Shown: in pieces, positions 38,864 to 47,995 of the stretch
Position numbering within the stretch: position 1 is the first letter of the stretch
Layout of the letters: every line of letters starts with the position of its first letter
Assembly (NCBI RefSeq): GCF_014145665.1
Contig: NZ_JACHTD010000004.1
Span: forward strand, 212,807 to 276,806
From: Myroides sp. NP-2
Lineage (GTDB): Bacteria; Bacteroidota; Bacteroidia; Flavobacteriales; Flavobacteriaceae
Reading direction: 5' to 3'
DNA: 64,000 nt
Program-made: the position numbers and the translations under genes
Notes under the pieces: generated by a model
What the model was told of the DNA's origin: nothing
Databases searched by the model: none
Seen by the model: the letters and a program-made list of their open reading frames with translations, nothing else

Positions 38864-40159
38864 ATGAGAACAGATTACAAAATTGCCGTAATAGGACAAG
38901 GATATGTGGGTTTACCTTTAGCCATAGAATTTTCTAAGCATTTTCCAGTCATTGGATTCGATATTAACAAAGAAAGAGTTGAGGAGTTAAACAGAGGAGA
39001 GGATCATACCTTAGAAGCTGATTTAGAGCAATTAAATGCATCCTTAGCGAAAGCAAAGCAAACAAGTTTTCAACAAGGATATCTCGCTTCAAATGACCTG
39101 GACATATTGGCTAGTGCCAACGTATATATTGTAACTGTTCCAACGCCAATTGACGAGTTTAACGCTCCTGATTTGAAACCTTTACGCGGTGCATCATCAA
39201 TGTTGGGAAAAGTGCTGAAAAAGGGCGATATCGTGATCTACGAATCTACCGTATATCCAGGTTGTACAGAAGAAGTGTGTGTGCCGTTGTTAGCTGAGTT
39301 TTCTGGGTTGACTTTTAATCGAGATTTCTTTGTAGGTTATTCGCCTGAACGCATCAATCCTGGAGATAAGGTGAATACCTTAACAACAATTGTAAAAGTA
39401 ACTTCAGGAAGTACGCCTGAAATTGCAACGGAAATAGATCAGCTTTATAAAACAATCATCAAAGCAGGTACGCATTTAGCCCCTTCATTAAAAGTGGCTG
39501 AAGCTTCTAAAGCAATTGAAAATGCACAACGCGATGTCAATATATCATTTGTAAATGAATTGGCCTTGATTTTTGATAAGGTAGGTATTGATACCAATGA
39601 CGTGTTAGAAGCGGCAGGAACTAAATTTAACTTCTTAAAGTATAAACCAGGGTTAGTTGGAGGACATTGTATCTCTGTTGATCCATACTACTTAGCACAC
39701 AAAGCTACCCAATTAGGCTATCATCCAGAAGTGATCCTATCAGGACGTAGAGTAAATGATCGTATGGCTTCTTTTGTAGCCTCCAAAACGATTCAATTGA
39801 TGATTGAAAAGGATTTACGCATTAAAGCAGCTAACGTTTTGATTTTAGGCGTTACCTTTAAAGAAAACTGCCCTGATGTACGAAATACCAAAGTAGCAGA
39901 TATTCACAAAGAGCTTAAAAAATATGGTGTAAATGTTGATGTTTACGATCCGTGGGCAAAAGCAGAGGAAGTAAAACACGAGTATGGAATTGAAATAGAA
40001 ACTAGCTTGCCAAAAGATAAAAAGTATGAGGCTGTTATTATAGCTGTTGCACACCAACAGTTTTTAGCGTTGGACTTTAATGATTTAATGGTAGAAAATG
40101 CTGTTGTTTTTGATACTAAGGCTTGTTTAGATAGAAGTAAAGTTGATGCAAGGTTATAA
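38864..40159 (+). CDS. UDP-N-acetylhexosamine 6-dehydrogenase (TviB/WbpO-like), copy 2
   Basis: 431 residues and almost collinear with the gene at 36119: same NAD site, same Cys269, same HAPDL-like substrate region (FNAPDLKPL). Codon use is more A/T-rich than in copy 1, and it abuts the legionaminic acid genes (next ATG 5 bp after the stop), so this copy may have travelled with them. It makes a UDP-HexNAcA. Two divergent copies in one locus suggest either different C4 epimers or a locus built from two sources. Confidence 0.88.
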   Translation: MRTDYKIAVIGQGYVGLPLAIEFSKHFPVIGFDINKERVEELNRGEDHTLEADLEQLNASLAKAKQTSFQQGYLASNDLDILASANVYIVTVPTPIDEFNAPDLKPLRGASSMLGKVLKKGDIVIYESTVYPGCTEEVCVPLLAEFSGLTFNRDFFVGYSPERINPGDKVNTLTTIVKVTSGSTPEIATEIDQLYKTIIKAGTHLAPSLKVAEASKAIENAQRDVNISFVNELALIFDKVGIDTNDVLEAAGTKFNFLKYKPGLVGGHCISVDPYYLAHKATQLGYHPEVILSGRRVNDRMASFVASKTIQLMIEKDLRIKAANVLILGVTFKENCPDVRNTKVADIHKELKKYGVNVDVYDPWAKAEEVKHEYGIEIETSLPKDKKYEAVIIAVAHQQFLALDFNDLMVENAVVFDTKACLDRSKVDARL

Positions 40160-40163
40160 TCAT

Positions 40164-41351
40164 ATGAATATATTAAGTTTAATAGGCAGAGAAAAAGAAT
40201 TATTTACTGAAGATATTAGTAAGTATGATTCAGAATTACGACAAATAGTTTCTTCATCTAGTTTTTTAGTTATTGGAGGAGCTGGATCTATAGGACAGGC
40301 AGTTACAAAAGAAATTTTTAAGCGCAATCCAAAAAAATTACATGTTGTTGATATTAGCGAAAACAATATGGTCGAATTAGTAAGAGATATCCGTAGTTCA
40401 TATGGATATATTGATGGAGATTTTCAAACGTTTGCTTTAGATATTGGATCTGTTGAATACGATGCATTTATAGAAGCAGATGGCAAATACGATTACGTAT
40501 TAAATTTATCTGCACTGAAACATGTAAGAAGTGAAAAAGATCCATTTACGTTAATGCGAATGATTGATGTCAATATTTTCAATACAGATAAGACAATACA
40601 ACAATCGATTGATAAAGGAGTGAAGAAATATTTTTGTGTTTCTACAGATAAAGCTGCTAATCCAGTAAATATGATGGGAGCTTCTAAACGTATTATGGAA
40701 ATGTATTTAATGCGTAAAAGTACGCAAATTGATATTTCTACCGCTCGTTTTGCCAATGTAGCTTTCTCCGATGGTTCTTTATTACATGGATTTAACAAAC
40801 GAATTGAGAAAAAACAGCCCATTGTTGCTCCAAATGACATTAAACGATACTTTGTTGTTCCTAAAGAATCGGGAGAGTTGTGTTTGATGTCTTGCATTTT
40901 TGGAGAAAACAGAGATATCTTTTTCCCTAAATTAAGTGAACATTTACACTTAATTACCTTCGCTGAGATCGCTGAAAAATACCTTAAAAACTTAGGATAT
41001 GAGCCTTATTTGTGTCAATCAGAAGAAGAGGCTAGAGCCTTAGTTCATTCCTTGCCACAAGAGGGGAAATGGCCTTGCCTTTTTACAGCAAGTGATACCA
41101 CTGGAGAAAAAGATTTTGAAGAGTTCTTCACCGATAGAGAAGTGCTGGATATGGATCGATTTGTCAATTTAGGCGTAATTAAAAATGAGCTATTCTTTGA
41201 AGAAGAAAAGTTGAATACTTTCACAACTGCGATTGGTCGTATGAAAGAAAATAAGAGATGGAACAAAGAAGAACTCGTTGATTTATTTCACGCAATGATT
41301 CCTAACTTCGGACATCAAGAAAAAGGTAAGTATTTAGATTCAAAAATGTAA
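40164..41351 (+). CDS. legB: NDP-GlcNAc 4,6-dehydratase of legionaminic acid synthesis (LegB-like)
   Basis: 395 residues from ATG 40164; an earlier in-frame Met at 40143 lies inside the previous gene. Rossmann motif GGAGSIG, then DISENN as the adenosine-binding acidic site, and the catalytic STDKAANPVNMMGASK (M-x3-K in place of Y-x3-K, as in PglF/CapD-like dehydratases). In the Leg pathway it turns GDP-GlcNAc into the 4-keto-6-deoxy sugar. The assignment to LegB rather than a generic UDP-GlcNAc dehydratase rests on the next six genes, which complete that pathway in order. Confidence 0.82.
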   Translation: MNILSLIGREKELFTEDISKYDSELRQIVSSSSFLVIGGAGSIGQAVTKEIFKRNPKKLHVVDISENNMVELVRDIRSSYGYIDGDFQTFALDIGSVEYDAFIEADGKYDYVLNLSALKHVRSEKDPFTLMRMIDVNIFNTDKTIQQSIDKGVKKYFCVSTDKAANPVNMMGASKRIMEMYLMRKSTQIDISTARFANVAFSDGSLLHGFNKRIEKKQPIVAPNDIKRYFVVPKESGELCLMSCIFGENRDIFFPKLSEHLHLITFAEIAEKYLKNLGYEPYLCQSEEEARALVHSLPQEGKWPCLFTASDTTGEKDFEEFFTDREVLDMDRFVNLGVIKNELFFEEEKLNTFTTAIGRMKENKRWNKEELVDLFHAMIPNFGHQEKGKYLDSKM

Positions 41352-41355
41352 TAGC

Positions 41356-42498
41356 ATGAAAAATATAGGTAATACAATTGATTTTGTTCGCAATATATAT
41401 CAAACAGATAAATTCATCCCTTTACATGAGCCGCGTTTCAGAGGTAATGAAAGAAAGTATGTATTAGATACGATTGATTCTACTTTTGTCTCTTCAGTAG
41501 GTGCTTATGTTGACCAATTTGAAGTAATGATGCAAGATATAACAACGGCGAATAAAGCAATAGCAGTTGTCAATGGAACGGCGTCTCTACATATTGCTAT
41601 GCAATTGGCTGGCGTTGGTTCTGGTGATGAGGTAATCACTCAAGCGTTGACGTTTGTGGCAACAGCAAATGCAATCGCTTATATTGGAGCTAAGCCCGTA
41701 TTCATTGATGTTGATTTAGATACCATGGGATTATCACCTCGTGCATTAGAAAGCTTCCTAGAAGAATTCGCTCAAGTTAGAGATAATCAGTGTTATAATA
41801 AAAAGACAGGAAAGAGAATAGCGGCTTGTGTTCCAATGCACACGTTTGGTTTTCCTGTTCATATAGACGAATTAATTAGGGTGTGTGATACGTGGTGTAT
41901 TCCTATTATTGAGGATGCGGCAGAATCTTTAGGTAGTTACTACAAAGGTAAACACACAGGGAGTTTTGGATTATTGGGGACATTTTCCTTTAATGGTAAC
42001 AAAACAGTAACATGCGGTGGCGGTGGTGCAATTATTACAAATGACGTAGAAATAGGAACGCGTGCAAAGTTTATTACTACTACTGCAAAACGACCACATC
42101 CTTACGAGTTTTACCACGAAGAGCTTGGCTATAATTACCGCATGCCAAATCTAAATGCGGCATTAGCATGCGCTCAATTGGAGCAATTAGACGTGTTGCT
42201 CCAAAGCAAAAGACAAATTGCACAAGAATATATCTCCTTTTTTAAAGGTGAAGGAATAAAATTTAGAGAAGAAACAAAAGATACACGTGCGAATTATTGG
42301 TTAATGTGTGTAGAGCTACAAGACAGAATGGAAAGAGATGCTTTCTTGAAGGAAACAAATGATGCGGGTGTTATGACAAGACCAATTTGGCAGTTGATGT
42401 ACAGATTGCCGATGTATAAAGACTGTCAACGTGATGAACAAATCAATGCGGAGTTTTTGGAAGACAGAATTGTAAACATACCAAGTAGTGCAAGATAG
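41356..42498 (+). CDS. legC: LegC-family PLP aminotransferase
   Basis: 380 residues of the DegT/DnrJ/EryC1 fold. The N-terminal FIPLHEPRFRGNE, the Asp of IIEDAAESLGS and the PLP lysine Lys216 (SFNGNKTVTCGGGG) are all in place. It converts the 4-keto-6-deoxy-HexNAc nucleotide to the 4-amino sugar with glutamate. It follows the dehydratase after 4 bp, and its last codons overlap the GTG of the acetyltransferase gene, so the genes are translationally coupled. Confidence 0.9.
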   Translation: MKNIGNTIDFVRNIYQTDKFIPLHEPRFRGNERKYVLDTIDSTFVSSVGAYVDQFEVMMQDITTANKAIAVVNGTASLHIAMQLAGVGSGDEVITQALTFVATANAIAYIGAKPVFIDVDLDTMGLSPRALESFLEEFAQVRDNQCYNKKTGKRIAACVPMHTFGFPVHIDELIRVCDTWCIPIIEDAAESLGSYYKGKHTGSFGLLGTFSFNGNKTVTCGGGGAIITNDVEIGTRAKFITTTAKRPHPYEFYHEELGYNYRMPNLNAALACAQLEQLDVLLQSKRQIAQEYISFFKGEGIKFREETKDTRANYWLMCVELQDRMERDAFLKETNDAGVMTRPIWQLMYRLPMYKDCQRDEQINAEFLEDRIVNIPSSAR

Positions 42499-43105
42499 TG
42501 TAGAAATAGTTCTCGTAGGGTATTCAGGACATGCATATGTTGTTTATGATGCGGCCTTGTTGAGTGAAAACAAGATCGTAGCCTATTGTGACGTATCAGA
42601 AGCGGTTCGAAATCCTTTTGATTTGAATTATTTGGGAAGTGAAAGAAACGACTCCTTTGATTGGCATTCAGATCGATTGTTTGCCCTAGGTATTGGCGAT
42701 AACAACTTGCGAGTTAGGATTGGTGAGTTTATCTTATCCAAGAATAAGGAGCTTGTGACCATAGTACACCCAAAGTCAACTGTGAGTTCATTTTGTAGCA
42801 TGGGAAAGGGTGTTTTTGTTAATGCTGGTGCTATAGTAAATGCCTTCTCAACTATTGGAGATATGTGTATTATCAATTCAGGGGCTATTGTCGAACATGA
42901 ATGTGTGCTAGAAAAAGGAGTACATATCGCACCTGGTGCTGTCCTGGCAGGAAATGTAAATGTCGGACAGCAAACATTTATTGGAGCAAATGCTGTGGTT
43001 AGGCAAGGAATAAAAATAGGGAAGAACTGTATTATTGGTGCTGGATCAGTCGTGGTAAAGGACATAGCTGATAACAGTATAGTATATGGGAATCCTGCTA
43101 GTTAA
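42488..43105 (+). CDS. legH: NeuD-type sugar acetyltransferase (LegH-like)
   Basis: 205 residues with the NeuD/PglD layout: an N-terminal Rossmann-like part (VLVGYSGHAYVVYDAALL) and a C-terminal left-handed beta-helix of hexapeptide repeats (from about 95, HECVLEKGVHIAPGAVLAG to VKDI). It would acetylate the 4-amino group of the bacillosamine-type intermediate. It begins with GTG at 42488, overlapping the aminotransferase stop, as no ATG lies nearby in frame. Position in the operon between LegC and LegI supports LegH. Confidence 0.85.
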   Translation: MQDSVEIVLVGYSGHAYVVYDAALLSENKIVAYCDVSEAVRNPFDLNYLGSERNDSFDWHSDRLFALGIGDNNLRVRIGEFILSKNKELVTIVHPKSTVSSFCSMGKGVFVNAGAIVNAFSTIGDMCIINSGAIVEHECVLEKGVHIAPGAVLAGNVNVGQQTFIGANAVVRQGIKIGKNCIIGAGSVVVKDIADNSIVYGNPAS

Positions 43106-43112
43106 AGAAAAT

Positions 43113-44123
43113 ATGAAGAAAACAATAATAATAGCCGAAGCTGGTGTAAATCACAATGGTGATCTAGCTAATGCCTTTGCATTAATAGATCACGCTGTTG
43201 AAGCTGGTGTAGACTATATCAAGTTCCAAACATTCAAGGCAGATGCCTTAGTTTCAAAAAATGCAAAAAAAGCCGAATACCAAATCGCTAATACGGGCAA
43301 TGGTAACGATTCTCAGCTGGAAATGTTGAAAAAGTTAGAATTGTCAAAAGAAGACCATACGCAGTTGTTAGCGTATTGTGAGCAAAAAGGGATCAAGTTT
43401 TTTTCTACCGCATTTGATTTAGAATCTTTAGCTTACTTAAAAGATGTTGGTTTAGATTTAGTTAAGATTCCTTCAGGGGAAATTACGAACCTGCCTTATC
43501 TAAGAAAAGCAGCCCGTTTGTTTAACGAAGTAATCTTATCGACAGGAATGTGTTCTTTAGCCGAGGTAGAAGCAGCATTGGAGGTTTTTATAGCAGCAGG
43601 GATAGCAAAAGACAATATTACCATTTTACACTGTAATACAGAGTATCCTACCCCAATGCAAGATGTGAATCTAAAAGCGATGAACCTTATTCAAGATAAG
43701 TTAGGTGTAGCAGTTGGTTATTCGGATCATACGATGGGAATAGAAGTGCCAATAGCCGCAGTGGCTCTAGGTGCTACAGTAATTGAAAAACATTTCACCT
43801 TAGATAGAACAATGCCTGGTCCAGACCATGTTGCTTCTCTTGAACCTCAAGAATTAAAAGCAATGGTTGCCGCAATTAGAAATGTCGAAATGGCTATTGC
43901 AGGTACCGGTTTGAAGGAACCAAGTCATTCTGAACTTAAAAATATTGCCATAGCGCGAAAGAGTATTGTCGCAAAAAAGAATATTCGACAAGGCGAACTA
44001 TTGTCAGAGGAAAATGTTACGGTAAAACGACCTGGGAATGGAATTTCACCAATGAAATGGGATTCAGTTATTGGAAGTAAAGCGATCAAAAATTTTGAAG
44101 AAGATGATTTAATTGAAATGTAG
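43113..44123 (+). CDS. legI: Legionaminic acid synthase (NeuB family)
   Basis: 336 residues. NeuB TIM barrel with AEAGVNHNGD near the N-terminus, KFQTFKADALV, and the metal/PEP site residues in HCNTEYPTP and YSDHTMG; the last 60 residues are an antifreeze-like SAF domain (ARKSIVAKKNIRQGE). It condenses the 2,4-diacetamido-trideoxymannose with PEP to legionaminic acid. I use ATG 43113 because NeuB proteins begin right at KKTIIIAEAG; the earlier Met at 43086 lies in the preceding gene. Confidence 0.92.
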   Translation: MKKTIIIAEAGVNHNGDLANAFALIDHAVEAGVDYIKFQTFKADALVSKNAKKAEYQIANTGNGNDSQLEMLKKLELSKEDHTQLLAYCEQKGIKFFSTAFDLESLAYLKDVGLDLVKIPSGEITNLPYLRKAARLFNEVILSTGMCSLAEVEAALEVFIAAGIAKDNITILHCNTEYPTPMQDVNLKAMNLIQDKLGVAVGYSDHTMGIEVPIAAVALGATVIEKHFTLDRTMPGPDHVASLEPQELKAMVAAIRNVEMAIAGTGLKEPSHSELKNIAIARKSIVAKKNIRQGELLSEENVTVKRPGNGISPMKWDSVIGSKAIKNFEEDDLIEM

Positions 44124-44124
44124 A

Positions 44125-45279
44125 ATGAAAAAAATTTGTGTTACTACCGCCACTCGTGCAGAATATGGGTTGTTGAAGCCTTTGATACATGCATTGAATA
44201 ATCATACTGGATTTCACCTGCAATTATTGGTTACAGGGGCACATTTATCTCCTGAATTTGGCTTGACTAAAAAATTTATTATCGATGATGGCTTTGCCAT
44301 TGATGAAGAAATAGAAATGTTGGTATCTTCTGATACAGCAGTAGGGATTAGTAAATCGATGGGACTAGGGTTGATTAGCTATGCAGAAGCATTTAATCGA
44401 CTAAAACCCGATGCTATTATTATCTTAGGCGATCGCTATGAAATGTTAGCTATGGCAGCGGCTGCCACTATTTCAAAAATACCCATTATTCACTTACACG
44501 GAGGAGAAATTACAGAAGGGGCTTATGATGATGCAATCCGACACGCAATTTCGAAACTCAGCTATTTGCACTTCACATCAACTGAAGACTATAGACAGCG
44601 CGTCATTCAATTGGGAGAAGACCCTATACGCGTATTTAACGTTGGTGCATTAGGTATTGATAATATAAATGCCCTGGCTCTTTTGACCAAAAGTGAGTTG
44701 GAAAAAGAATTGGGAATCAAATTTAAAAAGTTTAATTATCAGGTTACTTTTCACCCAGAAACATTAAATGCGATTAGTTCAGATGAACAGTTTAAAAATT
44801 TGCTACACGCTTTAGATAAAGAGGAAGATAGCTTTTTTATTTTCACCAAAGCAAACGCAGATACTGACGGACGTGTAATTAATAGACTGATAGACGAGTA
44901 CGTGATGCAGCATCAAGAGAAAGCTATCGCTTTCCACAGTTTAGGTGCCTTTCGTTTTTTGTCTGTTGTCAAAGCTTGCGATGCTATTATAGGAAACAGT
45001 TCTTCGGGTATTCTGGAAGCTCCTTCGCTTCATACGGCAACAGTAAATATTGGCGATCGACAAAAAGGGAGAATTCAGGCTGCTAGCATAATCAATTGTT
45101 CCAATGATGTTGAGGCCATTTCAGAAGCAATTCAAAATACAAAAGAGTCAAGTTTTAAGCAAACGCTAGATCACGTTGTCAACCCGTATTATAATGGAGG
45201 CGCTGTTGATAAAATTATGAGCGTATTAGAGAACACAAAGGATTTCAAAGTAGTTAAACATTTTTATGATATCGTATGA
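44125..45279 (+). CDS. legG: Hydrolysing NDP-sugar 2-epimerase (NeuC family, LegG-like)
   Basis: 384 residues. NeuC motifs ATRAEYGLLKPL, ILGDRYEMLAMA and IHLHGGEITEGAYDDAIRHAISK are all present, as is the C-terminal GNSSSGILEAPSL. It hydrolyses and epimerises the NDP-diacetamido sugar to 2,4-diacetamido-2,4,6-trideoxymannose. The start is ATG 44125, one base after the synthase stop; a TTG at 44113 would add four residues. Its stop overlaps the next ATG (ATGA). Confidence 0.9.
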   Translation: MKKICVTTATRAEYGLLKPLIHALNNHTGFHLQLLVTGAHLSPEFGLTKKFIIDDGFAIDEEIEMLVSSDTAVGISKSMGLGLISYAEAFNRLKPDAIIILGDRYEMLAMAAAATISKIPIIHLHGGEITEGAYDDAIRHAISKLSYLHFTSTEDYRQRVIQLGEDPIRVFNVGALGIDNINALALLTKSELEKELGIKFKKFNYQVTFHPETLNAISSDEQFKNLLHALDKEEDSFFIFTKANADTDGRVINRLIDEYVMQHQEKAIAFHSLGAFRFLSVVKACDAIIGNSSSGILEAPSLHTATVNIGDRQKGRIQAASIINCSNDVEAISEAIQNTKESSFKQTLDHVVNPYYNGGAVDKIMSVLENTKDFKVVKHFYDIV

Positions 45280-46328
45280 AAAGTAGCGTAGAAAAGCACA
45301 CAATTTGTCTAGATAAAGGAGTAAGGGATGCATTAGTGAAACTAGATCAAAATGCTCCAAGTTCTATACTTTTTGTTACAAATAAAAACAATCAGCTCAT
45401 TGGGTCTTTAACCGATGGCGATTTAAGAAGAGGCTTTATTAAAGGATATGATTTTAATACCCAATTGGAAGACTTTATCCAAGCTAATCCAATTTTTATC
45501 TATAAGGATAATTATAATTTATCAGAATTAGAAGAATATCGAATTAAACGATTGAAAGTTATACCAATCGTTAACCAAAATAAAGAAATAGTTGATATCT
45601 TAGATTTTAATGTGACCACAACACTTATTCCTGCTGATGCTGTTTTGATGGCAGGTGGGGAAGGGAAACGATTGCGTCCGTTAACTGAAAATACGCCAAA
45701 ACCTCTCTTAAAAGTTGGAGACAAACCAATTATAGAGTATAATATTGATCGCCTCATTCAGTGTGGTATTAAAACAATCAATATAAGTATCAATTATTTG
45801 GGAGAGCAACTAATTGAATACTTTCAAGATGGTCAAAGTAAAGGGGTAACGATTCAATATGTTAAAGAAGATAAACCGCTTGGTACAATTGGATCCGTTT
45901 TATTAGTGGATGAATTTTATCACGACGATATTATCGTAATGAATAGCGACTTATTGACCAATATTGATTTTGGTGATTTTTATACTATGTATAAATCCTC
46001 GGGCGCTGATATGGCTGTTGCCGCAACGTCTTACCATGTGGATGTGCCCTATGCCGTACTTGAGGTTAAGAATGACAACCAAGTTAAATCGCTAAAAGAA
46101 AAACCACGATATACCTATTATTCCAATGCGGGTATCTATATTCTAAATAAATCGCTCTTAAAAATGATTCCCGAAGGAACGTTTTACGATATTACGGACT
46201 TAATGGAACGCATTATAGAGATGGATTTAAAATTAGTGACGTATCCGATTAATGGATACTGGTTAGACATCGGTAAACACGACGATTTTAAAAAAGCGCA
46301 AGAAGATATTAAACACATTAAATTATAA
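45276..46328 (+). CDS. ptmE: CBS-domain nucleotidyltransferase (PtmE-like, glucosamine-1-P guanylyltransferase)
   Basis: 350 residues with two parts: a CBS pair at about 8-115 (SSILFVTNKNNQLIGSLTDGDLRR) and a sugar-phosphate nucleotidyltransferase (VLMAGGEGKRLRPLTENTPKPLL) with the Asp of IIVMNSDLL. In Campylobacter the same fusion (PtmE) makes the GDP-activated precursor of legionaminic acid. Its place between LegG and LegF supports that role here. The start overlaps the LegG stop by ATGA, so translation is coupled. Confidence 0.86.
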   Translation: MKSSVEKHTICLDKGVRDALVKLDQNAPSSILFVTNKNNQLIGSLTDGDLRRGFIKGYDFNTQLEDFIQANPIFIYKDNYNLSELEEYRIKRLKVIPIVNQNKEIVDILDFNVTTTLIPADAVLMAGGEGKRLRPLTENTPKPLLKVGDKPIIEYNIDRLIQCGIKTINISINYLGEQLIEYFQDGQSKGVTIQYVKEDKPLGTIGSVLLVDEFYHDDIIVMNSDLLTNIDFGDFYTMYKSSGADMAVAATSYHVDVPYAVLEVKNDNQVKSLKEKPRYTYYSNAGIYILNKSLLKMIPEGTFYDITDLMERIIEMDLKLVTYPINGYWLDIGKHDDFKKAQEDIKHIKL

Positions 46329-46335
46329 CTTTATT

Positions 46336-46992
46336 ATGATTGCTATAATACCAGCTAGAGGAGGATCAAAACGCTTACCAGGAAAGAATATTAAATTATT
46401 GAATGGGAAACCTTTGATAGCTTATACTATAGAAGCGGCATTAGCATGCAAATATATAACGAAAGTAGTTGTTACTACTGATGATATTGAAATTGCTAAA
46501 GTAGCTGAAAAATATGGCGCATTAGTTCCAGGATTAAGACCTCAAGAATTATCTAATGATACAGCTTCAAGTAATGAAGTGATTAAATATATTTTGAATT
46601 CGCAATTAGAAAAAATTGACTCCTGTGTTTTACTACAACCCACTTCACCTCTAAGAAATGGAAAGCATATTACTGAAGCTATAGAATTGTTTATAAAAAA
46701 AGATGCAGATGCTGTTATTTCTTTTACAAAAGAACACCATCCTTTGCATTGGAATAAATTTATAAATGAGAATGGAGTAATAGAGGCTATAGGTAATTTA
46801 CCTCAACGTGAATCATTTTATCCTAATGGAGCCATCTATGTTTTATCTTTAAGTGTCATTGAAAGTAATTTGTATTATACGAATAAAACGTATGCCTATA
46901 TAATGGATCGTATGAATTCAGTTGATATTGATACTTATGATGATTGGATGTTTTGTAATTATCTATTCAGTTTTAATAATGAAGCACTTTAA
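46336..46992 (+). CDS. legF: CMP-legionaminic acid synthetase (NeuA family)
   Basis: 218 residues, full length for a bacterial CMP-sialic-type cytidylyltransferase. IPARGGSKRLPGKNI is the CTP loop, LQPTSPLR the substrate-binding block, and VDIDTYDDW the C-terminal end with the metal Asp residues. It couples CTP to legionaminic acid as the last step of the pathway. A following membrane-protein gene overlaps its 3' end by 14 bp. Confidence 0.9.
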   Translation: MIAIIPARGGSKRLPGKNIKLLNGKPLIAYTIEAALACKYITKVVVTTDDIEIAKVAEKYGALVPGLRPQELSNDTASSNEVIKYILNSQLEKIDSCVLLQPTSPLRNGKHITEAIELFIKKDADAVISFTKEHHPLHWNKFINENGVIEAIGNLPQRESFYPNGAIYVLSLSVIESNLYYTNKTYAYIMDRMNSVDIDTYDDWMFCNYLFSFNNEAL

Positions 46993-47995
46993 TTTTTTAT
47001 TTATTATATATCTAGTATTTTGCTTTTTTTTTCTATCTCTTATTGGAATAGAAGCAATAAAAGAAACTGTAGATTTTCAATTCTATGCTGATACTAATAC
47101 ATATGTTCGTCTATATGATTTTGGCTTTACTATTAAGGAAGTTGCTCAATTGAACTTAAACTTGATAGGTCCGTTATTAGTATTAAAAGCCGTTTTTGGA
47201 AATTTTTATTTAGTTTTGTTAGTGAATCTATTTGTGTTCTATCGTATAGTTGTTAATTCACGCAAAGCATTTCCAGTAGATGAGGTTAAGTTATTGTTAT
47301 TGATGATTAGTGCTCCTTTAATGCTGGGCAGCATTATTGGAGTAAATAAAGAAATTTTTTCTCTATGGTCAATTTCTTATTTAGTTTTATATATTGAAAA
47401 ACCTAAGTTCAAATATTTTCTATATGCAATTCTTATTTCAATTTTTGTGCGTTGGCAATTAAGTTTAGTCATTTTGATTGTTTTTGCTACGAACACTAGA
47501 TTTAATCCTTACAGATTATCTAAGAAAAAAACTATTTTAATTCTATTGTTGTGTATATCAATAATATATCCTTTAAATTTAAATGCATTCTCTCATGTTG
47601 ATAGGGTTGCAATGTTAGGTGCAGAATCAACTTCTGAAGGGTCAGGATTATTTACAGCACTTATATTAATTCAAAATCAGTTTTTTGGATATTTGTTTGC
47701 TGTGATTCCTAAGGCTTTGTATTTATTAGGAGGGTTAGTTTTCCGGATTGGAAAAATTTTTGATTTTCAGAACCTCTACAATAATTTTTTTGTTACACTA
47801 CAAAGTGTTTTAAATTTAGTTTTGTTATATAAAGTGATTAAAAAGAAAGTGTCAATTAATGAATCTATAGTTTTTCTAGGGATAATATATTTAATTGTTT
47901 TTTCCATCACACCAATTTTTGCACCTAGATACTTATTTCCTGTATACTTTTTAATGTGCCTTTATTTATCTAAAAAGAAAGTTTATGTTGCTTAA
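46979..47995 (+). CDS. Candidate Wzy polysaccharide polymerase (EpsG-like)
   Basis: 338 residues with nine to eleven hydrophobic segments, a large loop with YADTNTYVRLYDFGF near residue 34, and a Lys/Arg-rich cytoplasmic side. No catalytic motif is conserved in Wzy proteins, so the call rests on topology and position beside a Wzx-like flippase in a polysaccharide locus. EpsG-type polymerases share the YxDYxxYxxxF-like pattern near the N-terminus. The frame opens further left at 46922, but ATG 46979 gives a normal membrane-protein start. The DNA here is markedly A/T-rich. Confidence 0.7.
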   Translation: MKHFNFLFIIYLVFCFFFLSLIGIEAIKETVDFQFYADTNTYVRLYDFGFTIKEVAQLNLNLIGPLLVLKAVFGNFYLVLLVNLFVFYRIVVNSRKAFPVDEVKLLLLMISAPLMLGSIIGVNKEIFSLWSISYLVLYIEKPKFKYFLYAILISIFVRWQLSLVILIVFATNTRFNPYRLSKKKTILILLLCISIIYPLNLNAFSHVDRVAMLGAESTSEGSGLFTALILIQNQFFGYLFAVIPKALYLLGGLVFRIGKIFDFQNLYNNFFVTLQSVLNLVLLYKVIKKKVSINESIVFLGIIYLIVFSITPIFAPRYLFPVYFLMCLYLSKKKVYVA

